Below are positions 43,426 to 53,929 of a stretch of 64,000 nt of DNA, piece after piece. The translations under genes were made by a program, and so were the position numbers. The notes below the pieces were generated by a model. That model searched no databases, had not been told where the DNA came from, and saw only the letters and a program-made list of their open reading frames with translations. How positions within the stretch are numbered: position 1 is the first letter of the stretch; the number at the start of each line of letters is the position of its first letter. Source of the stretch: Odobenus rosmarus divergens. Its lineage: Eukaryota > Chordata > Mammalia > Carnivora > Odobenidae. The stretch lies in NCBI RefSeq assembly GCF_000321225.1, contig NW_004450949.1:186001-250000 (forward strand), in the 5' to 3' direction.

Positions 43426-43680
43426 AAGTCCTGAGCAATGGAGCGATTCATTTTACATAGGATTCTGTCTCCACAGTCCCTCCCTGCCATAATTAACACC
43501 TCGGGGAGGGAATTTAAAATCAAGTGCTTCTTTTTCAATTACCACTTAGAAAACTGTGTAATAAAACACCACGGCAAGCCTGCTTGCTCTCTTTGAAAGT
43601 CTAATTAATTCATTTGCAGAGGTTGCATCTTGCCTGGCACTGTGTCACTTGCTCATTTAAAAAGGTGCTAAGGCTTGGAA
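43426..43680. promoter_or_regulatory. Candidate non-coding conserved block
   Basis: Repeat-free sequence with clustered AT cores: GCCATAATTAACACC at 43487, TCAATTACCACTT at 43535, GTCTAATTAATTCATTTGC at 43600. Resembles enhancer-type sequence by motif density only. Confidence 0.3.
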
Positions 43681-43849
43681 TCTATGGGTCACCACTTGAA
43701 CAAATCCATTTTCATGTCCCGTTTTTGGAGGCTGACAGAAGAGCAGTAGAAACTGAGACAGCCAAGGGATAATACAAATGTCCTATGACCCAACAGAGAA
43801 GCCTGCTTTGGGCTTCTCAAAGAATTAATCACCAATCTCACCCTGTATC

Positions 43850-43965
43850 CCGGGAGGCAGGAGGCCTGAACCTAGGCCTAGCTCGGCCACTAAAGGGCAG
43901 CATGACCTACAGTAGGCACCACCCTACTGTAGGTTTTTTAGCCTCAGTTTCTTCACCCAAATTTT
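43850..43965 (+). repeat. MIR fragment carrying a perfect hairpin and a CTCF-like site
   Basis: 'GCTCGGCCACTAAAGGGCAG' followed by 'CATGACC' stands for the MIR 'gctctgccacttactagctgtgtgacc', and 'AGCCTCAGTTTCTTCACCC' for the following block. Between them, the sequence at 43905-43934 forms a perfect inverted repeat, not part of the MIR consensus. Confidence 0.65.
43905..43934 (+). other. 12-bp perfect stem, 6-nt loop, followed by T6
   Basis: ACCTACAGTAGG (43905-43916), loop CACCAC, then the exact complement CCTACTGTAGGT (43923-43934) running into TTTTTT. The layout mimics a short hairpin with a pol III-type terminator, but no pol III promoter is visible nearby. Confidence 0.95.
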
Positions 43966-44990
43966 TCCCCCAGCTCCACTATTCTAAGGGAGATCTATCT
44001 CCGACTATCCCTTTGTTCACCAAATGTACCGTTATCTTTCACTGATTAACCTGAAGCCAATTGGTTTCATTGCATTTCATTTATAATGTGCCTGCTGGAC
44101 GAATTTGTGACAAAAATACTTGAAGGGACAGATTAAAAGAAGCCAGTTGGTTCACAAAATTCAATCTCTCTCCCTCTCCTCAAAATAGTTTGTGTGTATT
44201 GACAGAACTCTAGTCACATGTTATCTGGGTGGGTTTCTTTGAGGGGTTCCATTTCTCTAGCTTGGTCCTCATATTGCAGTAAGAAACAAAAGTACACATA
44301 AGGGAATTGTTTAATTCCCTATAATAGTATCTCATGAAAGTTTTCCCCACATTACCAATCAAGCACATCTAAATATTTCTTTCCTACTTGAGGATACCAG
44401 ATACTGTGGCTGCCTGCTGAGGCTCACTGAGCTGGCTCTCTGAGCCCCTGGAGTGGGGGCATGGCACAAGAGTCCACATGTGAATTAGAGAAACCAGAGG
44501 CCTGAGTGAATCCATCTGAGCTGGAGAGAGCACAGGTGAAGTTGAGTTTGGAGACCGCAAGAGGCAGTAAAGATGAAACAAACTGCCGTGGGCCCAGGTA
44601 GGCAAGGAGAGCAATCAGGAGCGGGGAACAGGGAGGCGGGGACAGGGGAAAGTATGAGACTGAACAACAGAATTAAGAGGAGCACAAGACTGTCTGCATT
44701 TACAAGAGGCCGAATTGCTGTTGAATGGGTAAGTTCTGTATCGGAAATTTTACTTGTTTTTTAATTGCTCTGGGCACATTAAGTGTGGCTCTGGACACCT
44801 TCCCATCAATATTTTTTCTGTCCATCCCTTGAGAAGAACAATTGATCTGAGGCTTTCAGTGTCATCATAACAGGATTTGAGGCAAAGCTTATGTGGTAAT
44901 GCCTTATTGGGGAAGAGGGGAGTGGGTGTACTCAGAGTTTCAAGGGTGAAGGAAACAGAGAGGAGAGTCAGGAAAGGAGGGAAAGAAACC
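43966..44990. other. Unassigned sequence
   Basis: Overlapping frames on both strands near 44384-44764 have no recognisable product. No repeat recognised. Confidence 0.3.
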
Positions 44991-45960
44991 AACCAGTTAT
45001 GCAGTCATGCGGCCATCTTTGGACAGGCCGTCCCAAACACTGTGCCTGGGAACCTTTTGTTAGAGGGAGGAAGGGAGAGAAATTTACCTGCTGGGTCATA
45101 GTCTCATCCTGTCTGTTGGTGGTGAAAGTTCATGCTCCACATTTCAGGGTTTTATTACCTGACCCCATTGAGTTACTGCTGGAGAAGTGGATCCCATGCC
45201 CAGTGGTATAGGACTTCACCTGAATCTCCAAATGGCACGAGTAGCCAGAGTCTGCATAGGTCTGGACACGTTCGTTGAACCCGGTCCCTGGAGCTTCTGT
45301 GGCTTCTGTCACACAAACACGACAGAAACTATGCTAGAGCTTATCACCTATATGGGGGAGGCTGAGGCAGCCAATGGTACCATGTAGAGAGGCAACAGTG
45401 ACTAAAGCTGGACCCCTCCACTGGGCAAGTGTCAAGGACTGGAGAATAGAAGAGGCCAAGTGAATATGGTGAGGTAATAAATTAGGTCCTATGCTCTTAT
45501 GCATGAGGAGTTTCAGGACTACAATGGTGGGCTGGCATAGGAGGGAAGAAATGTGGCTTTGACTAAGAGAACTGACCTGATATTAGAGGTGGCTCTAAGG
45601 ATATTCCAGTCTCCCAATGACAATGGTCAAGGGGCATTGGAATTCTGGGTACTGACTGGTCATACTTTGTCATCCATGGGGTCTTTCAGTCCCTCTGCTG
45701 GCACTGGCCTGATTCCCTGCCAAGTAGCTGGGAGTGGGCTGGGCCCAATGAAGCCCATTTTGCTTGAAGCAATATCGAGCAGGGTCTTTATCCCTCTCCT
45801 AGAGGACATTACAAATAGGTTTGCAACTCAGTTCCATATTCCATGTGCTATTAGGAATGCTGGGATCCTGGCAGGCTTGGTATTTACTGTCCTAGGGACT
45901 GAATGGGCTGAACTGATTACTATCTGGGAGTGAACCAAGTTGCCTTGGCCAAGAAAGAAG
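44991..45960 (+). other. Unassigned block with a 126-codon open frame
   Basis: The + frame at 45553-45933 runs 126 codons from ATG and is moderately hydrophobic near its end (GILAGLVFTVLGTEWAE). No Kozak, splice or domain evidence supports it. It could be chance or part of an old repeat or retrovirus-like internal region I cannot identify. Adjacent + frames (44999-45211, 45187-45387) are in different phases. Confidence 0.25.
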
Positions 45961-46764
45961 TAAGGCACTTTGCCACCACCTCTACCACCCCAGGATGCTG
46001 CTAAGGTTGGGTTATCCCAATATTAATTTTGAGCAAGATTATTGGGGAAAGGAACTTTAGTAGGAGGAATTTAAGCTTTTCTAGGACAAATGGTGCCCCC
46101 TTCACTCTCTACCTCCTTTCTCTTGTCATCTTTGTCTTGGAATTATCTTTGCTTTAAAAGTCATGAGATATAGATAGAAATGTGACCATTTCAGAAAATG
46201 TTCAGCTGCTATCTCACTGAGTAATATGGGTCATCCACATCTCCCTCTAGACAGAATGGGGTCAGGTAATAGGATCTACTATAGTCAAGAAGTCCTTGGG
46301 GCACCATATGGCCTAACTCAGCTCACAAGGGCAAGGGTTCTGTGTTGGAGTTTAAAGCCAAGTCTCTAGTCAAAAACATTTATTTGTCTGGTTGTATTCT
46401 CTGTTCAGATATCTTTTGACCATTTCAAAGTGCTGAGAGTGACAACATGACAGGTTTTGGATGTTCAAATATCCTGACCAAACACCCTCTTCCCACCACA
46501 ACATAACTCATGCACATGTAAGAATAATATTCTGAACTACATAAAAATATGACTTTTAATCCTCTCTAAGTCTATTCCCTCAGCCTCTACCATTAAAAAG
46601 ACATTACTAAGGAGAGTGGACTGCAGAAAACAGACTTAAACTCCTGGTCTTTGTCATGAAAAATAGAACTTTTCATTGTAAGAGGTAAGTTTTTTGAGAA
46701 AAATAAAGATTTTTGTGTCCAAACAGGCTAAAATCCCAAGACTTAGCATACCATTTATCTTTAA
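45961..46764. other. Unassigned sequence
   Basis: AT-rich, no repeat recognised with confidence. Confidence 0.3.
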
Positions 46765-47392
46765 CATGATTTTTTCAAACTTTTTGATTTCAGGATTCCT
46801 TCACACTCTTAAAAATTATTGAGGACCCCATAGAGTTTTTTTTGTGTGTGTGTGGGTGGGGGGGTGAGTAGGCTATATATACTGATATTTGCTTTATGAG
46901 AAATTAAAACTGATAAATTTTTTAAAAATTGCAAAAGAAGACAACAAAATATACTTTCTTCTTCTTGAATTTATATGTAAGCATAAGGGCAACTTTGGAT
47001 TTTCAAAATAATGAATTATTGGACAATAATGAAGTTGCAGAGGCAGAGGTTATAGCAGATATAAGTGAAGATAGCTTGTAGAAGTTCAGTAGAATCCCTG
47101 AGAAAAATGAGAGTTAATCTCTGAAAACATACGTTGTTCATACCTAAACGAACAACCCTGGAAAATTCTAGAAAGCTCAAAAACACAGAAGCATATATTT
47201 CTTTAGCTCTCAGAACAATGACATCATAGCCATGTGGTTTCTGGAAGAATCTATTTTACACTCATAAGAATGAGTGTGAAAAAGGCAAATATTATCTTTG
47301 TATTATTATAAAAATAGTTTCGACTTTGTCCACCTCCCGAGAAAATCTCAGGAACCCCAGAGGTCTTCAGGCTGCATTTTGAGAACTGTTGA
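46765..47392. mobile_element. hAT-type DNA transposon fossil
   Basis: The left end near 'TTTTCAAACTTTTTGATTTC' and right end 'GCATTTTGAGAACTGTTG' resemble the 'ttctcaaac' inverted ends of mammalian hAT-Charlie elements. Internal wording ('ACTCATAAGAATGAGTGTGA', 'AAAAAGGCAAATATTATCTT', 'CAGGAACCCCAGAGGTC') is a recurrent mammalian repeat of this class. An interior T(8)GTGTG tract is at 46840-46855. The family name is uncertain. Confidence 0.6.
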
Positions 47393-47744
47393 TTTATACA
47401 TAGGGTGAACATATGTCCCAGTTTTGTGTACAATAGTCCCAGCTTATGCTTGCTGTCCCTGATAATATGGTTTTTTACAAACACCCCTCTTAACTCTTAA
47501 AAGTTTAGATAAAACACTATGTGGACAGTATCTTCAAGCAACAGACATAGTATTTGTTTAGGCAGTTTTTCCTTTGGAGATGTGGAGAATTTTCTAGAAA
47601 AGAACCAAATCCAAACTGAATCCCTGAGGTGTCTTCTAGGGAGAAAAACCAGTGGCCTAACTCTGGGTTGGGCTCTTTTTGGGGGGTGGAAGAGAGATGA
47701 TGAAAAACGCACATTGTTTAATGGGGACAGTGTTTCATTTTGAG
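47393..47744. other. Mostly unassigned; DNA-transposon-like start
   Basis: 'TAGGGTGAACATATGTCCCA' followed by 'ATAGTCCCAGCTTATGC' resembles another mammalian repeat ('gggtgaccatatgtcccggtt'). The rest is unassigned. Confidence 0.35.
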
Positions 47745-47890
47745 AAGATGGTCAAGTTCTGGGGGTGGATGGTGGTGGTGCATGCATGATAATGTGAGCA
47801 TACTTAGGACCACTAAACTGTACACTTAAAATGGTTAGAATGGTAAATTTCATATTATGTATATTTTACCACAGTAAAGAAATATGCTTA
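47745..47890 (+). repeat. L1 3' UTR end, sense
   Basis: 'CTAAACTGTACACTTAAAAT', 'GGTTAGAATGGTAAATTTCA' and 'TATGTATATTTTACCACAGT' are the sense 3' terminus of an L1M element, about 145 bp and heavily 5'-truncated. Confidence 0.9.
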
Positions 47891-48084
47891 AGTTTGGGAG
47901 TGTTGCTCAAGGAGATTGTCAACCTTATAAAGAAGCCCTGAAATCTGCCCAGTAAGAGAACAATGGGCCTGAGATGGACAGAGGACTGGATTGCTAGTGA
48001 GTGATGTGCCAGACAGTGCAGAGTAGAGTTCAAGCCAAAATAGCCAAACCCCAAAAGAGACTAGCGATATGACCAGATTTACCC

Positions 48085-48385
48085 AGACATGATTAGATTA
48101 TGTTCTTTTTTTTCAATTAAATGGAAGTGGAAGTGATGTGTACTTTTGCTAAGCGTGGAAGCATTTAATTGCCAGTGTGAGATGCTGTAGCTCTCCCAGT
48201 CACCTGCATGGTGAGTGTAGAAACACACTCCTCCATCGGACTGAGTCCCTGAATGATTAGAATGAGCACAGCCACCTGGCTCCCCACACTGGATAGGTAA
48301 TAAGAGCAAGAAATAAACTGTCTTAAATTTAGGAGGTGTTTATTATTGTAGCACAATTTAGCTTATCCTGACTGATACATGTGAT
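48085..48385 (+). repeat. Ancient LTR (MaLR-like) fragment
   Basis: 'GAAGTGGAAGTGATGTGTAC', 'GCAAGAAATAAACTGTCTTA' and 'TTATCCTGACTGATACATG' match the end of a common mammalian LTR ('gagaaataaac...agcctatcctgactgatacag'). Subfamily not assigned. Confidence 0.6.
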
Positions 48386-48810
48386 TATATACTACTTTGG
48401 CTAATTAAACTTCTAAATATGTTTGTAGTAAAAGTGCATTCTTCTATTTTAAGTATTTCCAGGATTTCTAGTAAGAGGAGATGGGAAATATGCCACTCAC
48501 TAATGTTCTGTGAATCTATTTATCTGGGAGTATTAATGAAGAATTGTATGAAGGGAGATACTGCGCAAATGGGTAAGATAACTGTAATTTCTAAAGTCAG
48601 CTTCAAAAGAGAATTTCATCCATCAGTGTCTACAAAGCGATATGAGCAGGAAAACAAAATTTTAATCCTGCAATAGCAGTGCCAATAAATTATTTCTACT
48701 TCAAAGATTAATCATGACTTATTAGAGAAAAATGATCCTACCATTGGTGAGACCTTTTCTCTATAGAGTTTCAAACATTTTCAACTTATTTGGAAAGAGA
48801 TGTTTTAAAC
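48386..48810. other. Unassigned AT-rich sequence
   Basis: Nothing recognised. Confidence 0.3.
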
Positions 48811-48822
48811 ATAAGAAATTCT

Positions 48823-49007
48823 GGGGCACCTGGGTGGCTCAGTCATTGGGCATCTGCCTTCAGCTCAGGTCATGATCCCAGGGTCCTGGGATCGATGGGC
48901 TCCCTGCTCCTTCCTGCTTCTCCCTCTCCCACTCCTCCTGCTTGTGTTCCTTCTCTCGCTGTGTCTCTCTCTGTCAAATAAATAAATAATATCTTAAAAA
49001 AATAAAT
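48823..49007 (+). mobile_element. Carnivore SINE, sense, with exact 12-bp target duplication
   Basis: Begins GGGGCACCTGGGTGGCTCAG and has the 'GGTCATGATCCCAGGGTCCT' box region, a CT-rich segment and the CTGTCAAATAAATAAATAA tail. Flanked by ATAAGAAATTCT at 48811-48822 and 49008-49019. This is the copy closest to the arctoid consensus, and the one that most informs the species guess. Confidence 0.97.
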
Positions 49008-49019
49008 ATAAGAAATTCT

Positions 49020-49475
49020 AGAATCATGGACAATCTGAGTATTCCTCCCACTCTTAAATAAATGGAAATAATAAAGCTCAATTTTTGTCAACTTCCCCAG
49101 AATTTGTACTTGTCAGTGCAAGTCTTTTATGGAACATACATGAACTCACGTATATTTATTTAAAGTGTTTTAAAACTATATATAGAACTTTAACATTGCA
49201 AGGACTTGTCATTATGAAACACAATTAGAATTTTTCATAATGAGTACTAAAAAAATCTCTCAATTCCTAAACCTTCCTTTCTCAGGTCAAACTTTTAAAT
49301 TATCTAACTCATTTTCTTTGAAACTCCCTTTGCACTTCTTTTAGGGCATGGAATTACCTTCAATTCTTTCTTAGTATTCACGTAGATACAAAGAAATTAG
49401 TGCATACCTGAAAATTTTACTTTCTCTTCACAGAGTATCATTTTCCAGTTGTCACTGGGAGTAAATTCAATTTAT
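49020..49475. other. Unassigned AT-rich sequence
   Basis: Nothing recognised. Confidence 0.3.
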
Positions 49476-49479
49476 TATT

Positions 49480-49605
49480 TTGCAAATTCTTACTATACAT
49501 ATCTTACTGTGCTTGGTGCTGTGAACAAATAATGGAAATGGAAGATGTATTACCTACCTTGAAGAAACTTACAGTCTTGCTGAGGACACAGGCACACAGA
49601 TAGGA
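49480..49605 (-). repeat. L2 3' end, antisense
   Basis: 'TACTGTGCTTGGTGCTGTGA' and 'TACCTTGAAGAAACTTACAG' are antisense L2 tail blocks. Confidence 0.7.
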
Positions 49606-49659
49606 AGTGGCCAAATGACTTATAAGGTAGCAAAAGAATTAAGGGACTGAAGGAATGGT

Positions 49660-50060
49660 GAGGACAGCATGGTATAGAAACTGAGCACTGGCTGGGAGCC
49701 TGGGGACTTGAGTTTTAACTCTCATTCTCTGTATGTAATAATTGTACATCTGTATGAAATAGTATACTTCATAAAGTGTTTTCACACATTATCTCATTTA
49801 ATAATAACACTGAGAGGTCAATAGTATTATTGATCCTCATGCAACAAAGGAGGGGACATTGATGTTCTGAATGTTTTGTGGTTACCTATACTAAAACTCC
49901 TGGTTAAAAGATAGACATGCTCTTGAGACTTTTTCCTCCAAGCCTGCCTCTCTTTCTATTTCACCACAGTTGCTGTGTGACCTTAGATAAGTCACTAGAC
50001 TTACCTAGATCTCAGTAATGTAGTCTATTAAATGAGAGGTTTGGCCTACATCAGCATTTG
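49660..50060 (+). repeat. MIR (sense) split by an antisense MIR
   Basis: A sense MIR runs to 'GGGGACTTGAGTTTTAACTC' near 49730 and resumes at 'GTTGCTGTGTGACCTTAGAT' near 49969. Between them, 'CACACATTATCTCATTTAAT' and 'TTGATCCTCATGCAACAAAG' read as an antisense MIR core (about 49775-49870). Confidence 0.65.
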
Positions 50061-50540
50061 CCAATGTGGGTTACAGGGAATACTTGCTAGCTATACAAGA
50101 CACTGGTCAGTGACAAACATGTTTAGAAAATGCCAATTTAAACAAAGTGTAACAGTGTCTTAGTTAAAAAATAATAATTATCTTATCAAATATATACTAA
50201 TGTATCTATTTTAGAAGTACTTTAATATAATTTATGTTTTTATTATTAAAATTATTGATTTCTTAGTTATAATAACTTTATAAAAACCTCTCAGAGATTT
50301 TAGGTGCTACTGAACATTACAAATAACTAAGATTATAACACATGCAGGGATTCTGATCACATTTTTTACCACTTTTGTGGTGGGAGGGCACAAAGCATTT
50401 TAAAGGATTGGGGTGTCGTCCCTTTAGGAGATGCTGAGATAAATTATTTTTAAGGTCTTGGGATATCTCAGATTTTAAGAGTTCATGTTAGTAAGTGGTG
50501 TTTGATATTTGACGTTAGTGGAGAAGTAATGTCAGAGGAT
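50061..50540. other. Unassigned AT-rich sequence
   Basis: Nothing recognised with confidence. Confidence 0.3.
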
Positions 50541-50544
50541 GGAT

Positions 50545-50775
50545 GTGATGATGGAGCTTCCTAGAAGGTGGGTAGGTGTATCCAGGATGGGAGGCCAGAA
50601 AAAGGCATTCCAGGTGGAAAAACCAACATAACCAGTGTTGGAGATGTCTGTCCACAGAAGAAAGTGCTCGTTGATGAGTGGGAGAGCAGTAGGAGACTAG
50701 ACCACTGAGTTGGGACATAGTATGAGAGACCTTGAATGCTAAGTATATATTGGACATTATGGTAAGTCCCCAACT
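50545..50775 (-). repeat. L2 body, antisense (left part)
   Basis: 'GGCATTCCAGGTGGAAAAAC', 'GAGCAGTAGGAGACTAGACC' and 'GAGACCTTGAATGCTAAGTA' follow antisense L2 wording. It resumes at 51470 beyond an LTR-like insertion. Confidence 0.65.
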
Positions 50776-50784
50776 ATCTTTCCC

Positions 50785-51445
50785 CAATTGGGTAACAGCA
50801 AAACTTCTTGGGAACTAACCCTTAGGTCAAGGGGTGTGCCTTGGCAGAAGGAAAATCTCTACCCTTTTGCTGGTGATGGGTTCAAGAATAAGTATGTTGA
50901 CTCAGTTTAGGCTGGAGAATATTATTATTATTCCCCATAATGCTGTCCTTGTCTTTGGATCCCATTGATTCCCTGGCCTCATGGGTGTCAGGTTTGGTCA
51001 TGAGGCTCATTTTGATCTAGGAAAGTGAGCCCAGCTGTGGTTCTGGTAACATCCCATATAAGGGCTGCTTGTTCAGTCTGGATCCTGGAATGAAGATGAT
51101 AGGAAGCAGAACTGCAGCCAGCCCTTATTGAACGTGTATAATGAACAAGAAATAAACACATGTTATAAGCCACAGCAAATTTAACTTACTAACGAGATGA
51201 AAGGAAAAAGCCTCAAGAAGTAAATCTATTGGGAGTTATTGAGGGTACATGTAGCCCAATGCCACCACAAGGCAACATAAATGAGAGAGACCAGGCATGG
51301 CATGAAACCAATGTTGGAACGATGCAAAGAAACTAGATCCTTAAAATCCTGAGCCATCTAGTTCTGAGCTCCAGATACCCTTGTTTAGATCAGTACAGGT
51401 TGGGTTTTACTTGCAGTTGAAAGCATCCTAACTGATTCATAAAAC
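50785..51445 (+). repeat. Ancient LTR-like insertions inside the L2
   Basis: Two ends are seen in the same orientation: 'CAAGAAATAAACACATGTTA' with 'TAAGCCACAGCAAATTTAAC' (about 51145-51190), and 'GTTGGGTTTTACTTGCAGTT' with 'GAAAGCATCCTAACTGATTC' (about 51400-51440). Both match ends of mammalian MaLR-type LTRs ('aagccactgag...', 'gtcctgactaatacag'). Together they separate two halves of one antisense L2. Confidence 0.5.
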
Positions 51446-51464
51446 TAAACAGTGACACATGATC

Positions 51465-51850
51465 CTGGGGTCCCAAGCCACTGAAGAATTTTGAGAAGGC
51501 AGTGATGAGATAAAGGCAATGCATTAAAATGATTCATTTGGCATTTGTGAAAAAATGTTCAAAATAGATTGGAAGAGAGAAGTTGGGGCAAGAATACCAG
51601 TTTTAGGAAAATTACAATAATCCACAGGTAGTGTAATGGGAACCGGGATGAGGGAATATAATGAACACATGAGAAGTGAGAGGCATTTTGAAGAATTGAC
51701 AGGACTCAGTGCCTGAAGGAGAAGCAGGTGTCAAATGCCACCAAGTTTGCAGGACTATGAGAATCATGAAGTCTTTGATGGAATACGGAAGAGGAGATGA
51801 TGGAGATGATAATGGCTTGCTTTGGGACATAATGACTTCGAAGTGAAAAC
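51465..51850 (-). repeat. L2 body, antisense (right part)
   Basis: 'CAAGCCACTGAAGAATTTTG', 'AAAATGATTCATTTGGCATT', 'ATTACAATAATCCACAGGTA' and 'TGCCACCAAGTTTGCAGG' continue the antisense L2 begun at 50545. Confidence 0.7.
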
Positions 51851-51869
51851 AGGAAAATAATGTAGTTAA

Positions 51870-51990
51870 ATACACTTGTGCACAGTTCACTAATTATGTG
51901 CCAGATACTAAAGATATTGAGAAGAATAAGACCTAGCCCATCTCCTGTGGAATCCCCACTGCCTAGAAGGGAAGTAGTGGCAAAAAAAGG
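51870..51990 (-). repeat. L2 3'-end-like fragment, antisense
   Basis: 'TAATTATGTGCCAGATACTA' followed by 'AAGATATTGAGAAGAATAAG' and 'ACCTAGCCCATCTCCTGTGG' is an antisense L2 tail. Confidence 0.65.
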
Positions 51991-52204
51991 AATTGCAGAT
52001 GAGAACTGCAAGGTTTAGAGGTAGCACAGAGGTGGAAGGCCCAAGGAGACATTTACCTATCATCCCACAAAATCAGGTGGGAGCTTGTGAGAAGTCAGAA
52101 TTGTCAGAACAGATGTAGGTATTATTTGCAGAGAGGCAGTAGACAAAGCCACACAGAGGATGAGTCATCAAGAGCATCAAGACACAGGGAAATTCAGCAT
52201 AGAA

Positions 52205-52440
52205 CAAAAAGGAAGATTTGGGTTGGTGACCTGGGTCTACACTTATTGGCTAAATGAACTTGGGCTAGGTATTTGGTCACATGAAGCTTTCGTCTCCTTC
52301 TCTATAAAGGGGAATAAGAATGGCTACTTTCTTGCTTTGTTGTGACAATTAAATGATATAACTCATGTGAAGTGCTTTGCACTATATCTAGAACCTGATA
52401 AATGCTCATGAAATGTTATCTTTATTATCTTCATTATCAT
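52205..52440 (+). repeat. MIR, sense
   Basis: 'GGTGACCTGGGTCTACACTT', 'GAACTTGGGCTAGGTATTTG', 'TGTGACAATTAAATGATATA' and 'GTGAAGTGCTTTGCACTATA' follow MIR. Confidence 0.85.
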
Positions 52441-52444
52441 CATT

Positions 52445-52905
52445 ACTATTAGCAGTATTTATTGCTATATGACAAACTGCCTCAGCACATTCATTCACTT
52501 GTGAATCTGCAATTTGGTCAGGGGTTTGTTGTCCATTCAGTGTCACTGGGAATGGCTGAAATGGGGCTGGGGGACCTACTTCCAAGATGGCACACTTCCG
52601 TGAAAGGCAAGTTGGTGCTTGATTTAGATGGGTGCTCAGCTGGGGGCCTCAATTCTTCTTTATGTAGGTGCCTCTGGGAAGCTGTTTTGTTTCCGTCACA
52701 GCATGATGGCCAAATACTCCTGAGACAGGAAGTGGAAGCTGCCAAATTCTTAAGGTCAAGACCCAGAAATGAGGCCAGTATTGCTTTTGCTGTATTCTTT
52801 GGTTAAGCAGGAATGAGCCCACTCAGATCCATGGGGAGAGGACATAGACCCCACCTCTCAATAAGGAGGATTTGTGGCTGTCTTTCATCTACTGCGTAAT
52901 AGAAT
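52445..52905. repeat. Ancient mammalian interspersed repeat, family not named
   Basis: 'TTATTGCTATATGACAAACT', 'GACAGGAAGTGGAAGCTGCC' with 'AAATTCTTAAGGTCAAGACC', 'CTTTTGCTGTATTCTTTGGT' and 'GGGGAGAGGACATAGACCCC' are phrases of a common mammalian repeat with LTR-like ends. The 52462-52806 frame lies inside it and is not considered a gene. Confidence 0.6.
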
Positions 52906-53635
52906 CAAAAGGGCAACTTAGCAAAGCCTGCTATCAGGAAGCAGAATTGAAGATATATTCCTTTGAAAAAAGTATTTGATTGAGGCATTAAAAAGCAAAG
53001 CTTTTAGAACATATCTAAAAGGAATTGTGCTATAACATTCTATTAATAAAGCTCAGAATTAATCAAAAGTTGAAACAGATGACTATCTTTTAAGCTTAAC
53101 AAAAGAGCTAAGAGGTCTGAAGGAAAACTTCAAATTATAGAACCAGAGAATGTGAGATCTGAAAGGACCTTAGAGACCCTCTAAGCAGGCCTTGGTTGCG
53201 TGTGGGTTGCAGAACGCATTCTTGGGAGACAGATGTATTACAGAGCCCGCAGCTGGAGTATGGGTGAAGTTTGCAGCTGGGCATTTGTGTAGACTCAGAC
53301 ACAGAATCACATGCGTTAGTCTACCAGTGCTTCTCACGTTATCCTCATGCTTGTTTTGGATTGAGGGGGAATAAGTGAGAAGTATTTCCTCAAAAGAAGA
53401 CATCAACCACAGTTTAATTCATCCAAACATATTAGCCTGGAATAGCACTCTGTTTCTATTCCTCACCAAATACTCCTTTGTGTGAGACACTTCATTTCAA
53501 AAATGGCTTGTTGGTCTGATGAAGAATAGTGCTTTTAGAGCTGGTTTGTCAAATCCTCAGGATTTTGCAGCCATGTGATATGTAGTTCTGTCCTCTTGCT
53601 CAGATCTGGCTTTCTAGCCCAGTGAAAAAACGAAG
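52906..53635. other. Unassigned sequence
   Basis: No repeat or gene recognised. Confidence 0.3.
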
Positions 53636-53639
53636 TTGG

Positions 53640-53800
53640 AGTTTTGGTGGGCTCTCTAGAGATAGGGACCAAGGTTCTGATCCAAAACTTAGCCCCTTAC
53701 TAGCTCTGGATCTTTGGCACGGTTGCTTTACCTCTGAACCCCTGTGCCCTCTTCAGCAAGGCAAACAGTCTTCTATAAAATATTCTTCTTAGTTTTTGGG
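53640..53800 (+). repeat. Diverged MIR, sense
   Basis: 'CCAAGGTTCTGATCCAAAAC', 'CTTACTAGCTCTGGATCTTT' and 'CTTCTATAAAATATTCTTC' keep MIR order. Confidence 0.5.
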
Positions 53801-53929
53801 GCAAGGTTTGTGTGATGGAGGTTGTTGGGAGAAGGGAAGAATCACAACAGACCCTCCTTTACTGAGAGACCCCCTAGTCACAAGGGAAGCACCTTAATTG
53901 AAACGCGAGCTGCCAAGGGTTCTTGAATT

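Noticed and set aside
51325..51352. U6-like string TTGGAACGATGCAAAGAA
   Set aside because: No other part of U6 is present around it. The phrase belongs to the LTR-like repeat that spans this interval.
52462..52806. 114-codon + frame
   Set aside because: It lies inside an ancient interspersed repeat and has an overlapping antisense frame.
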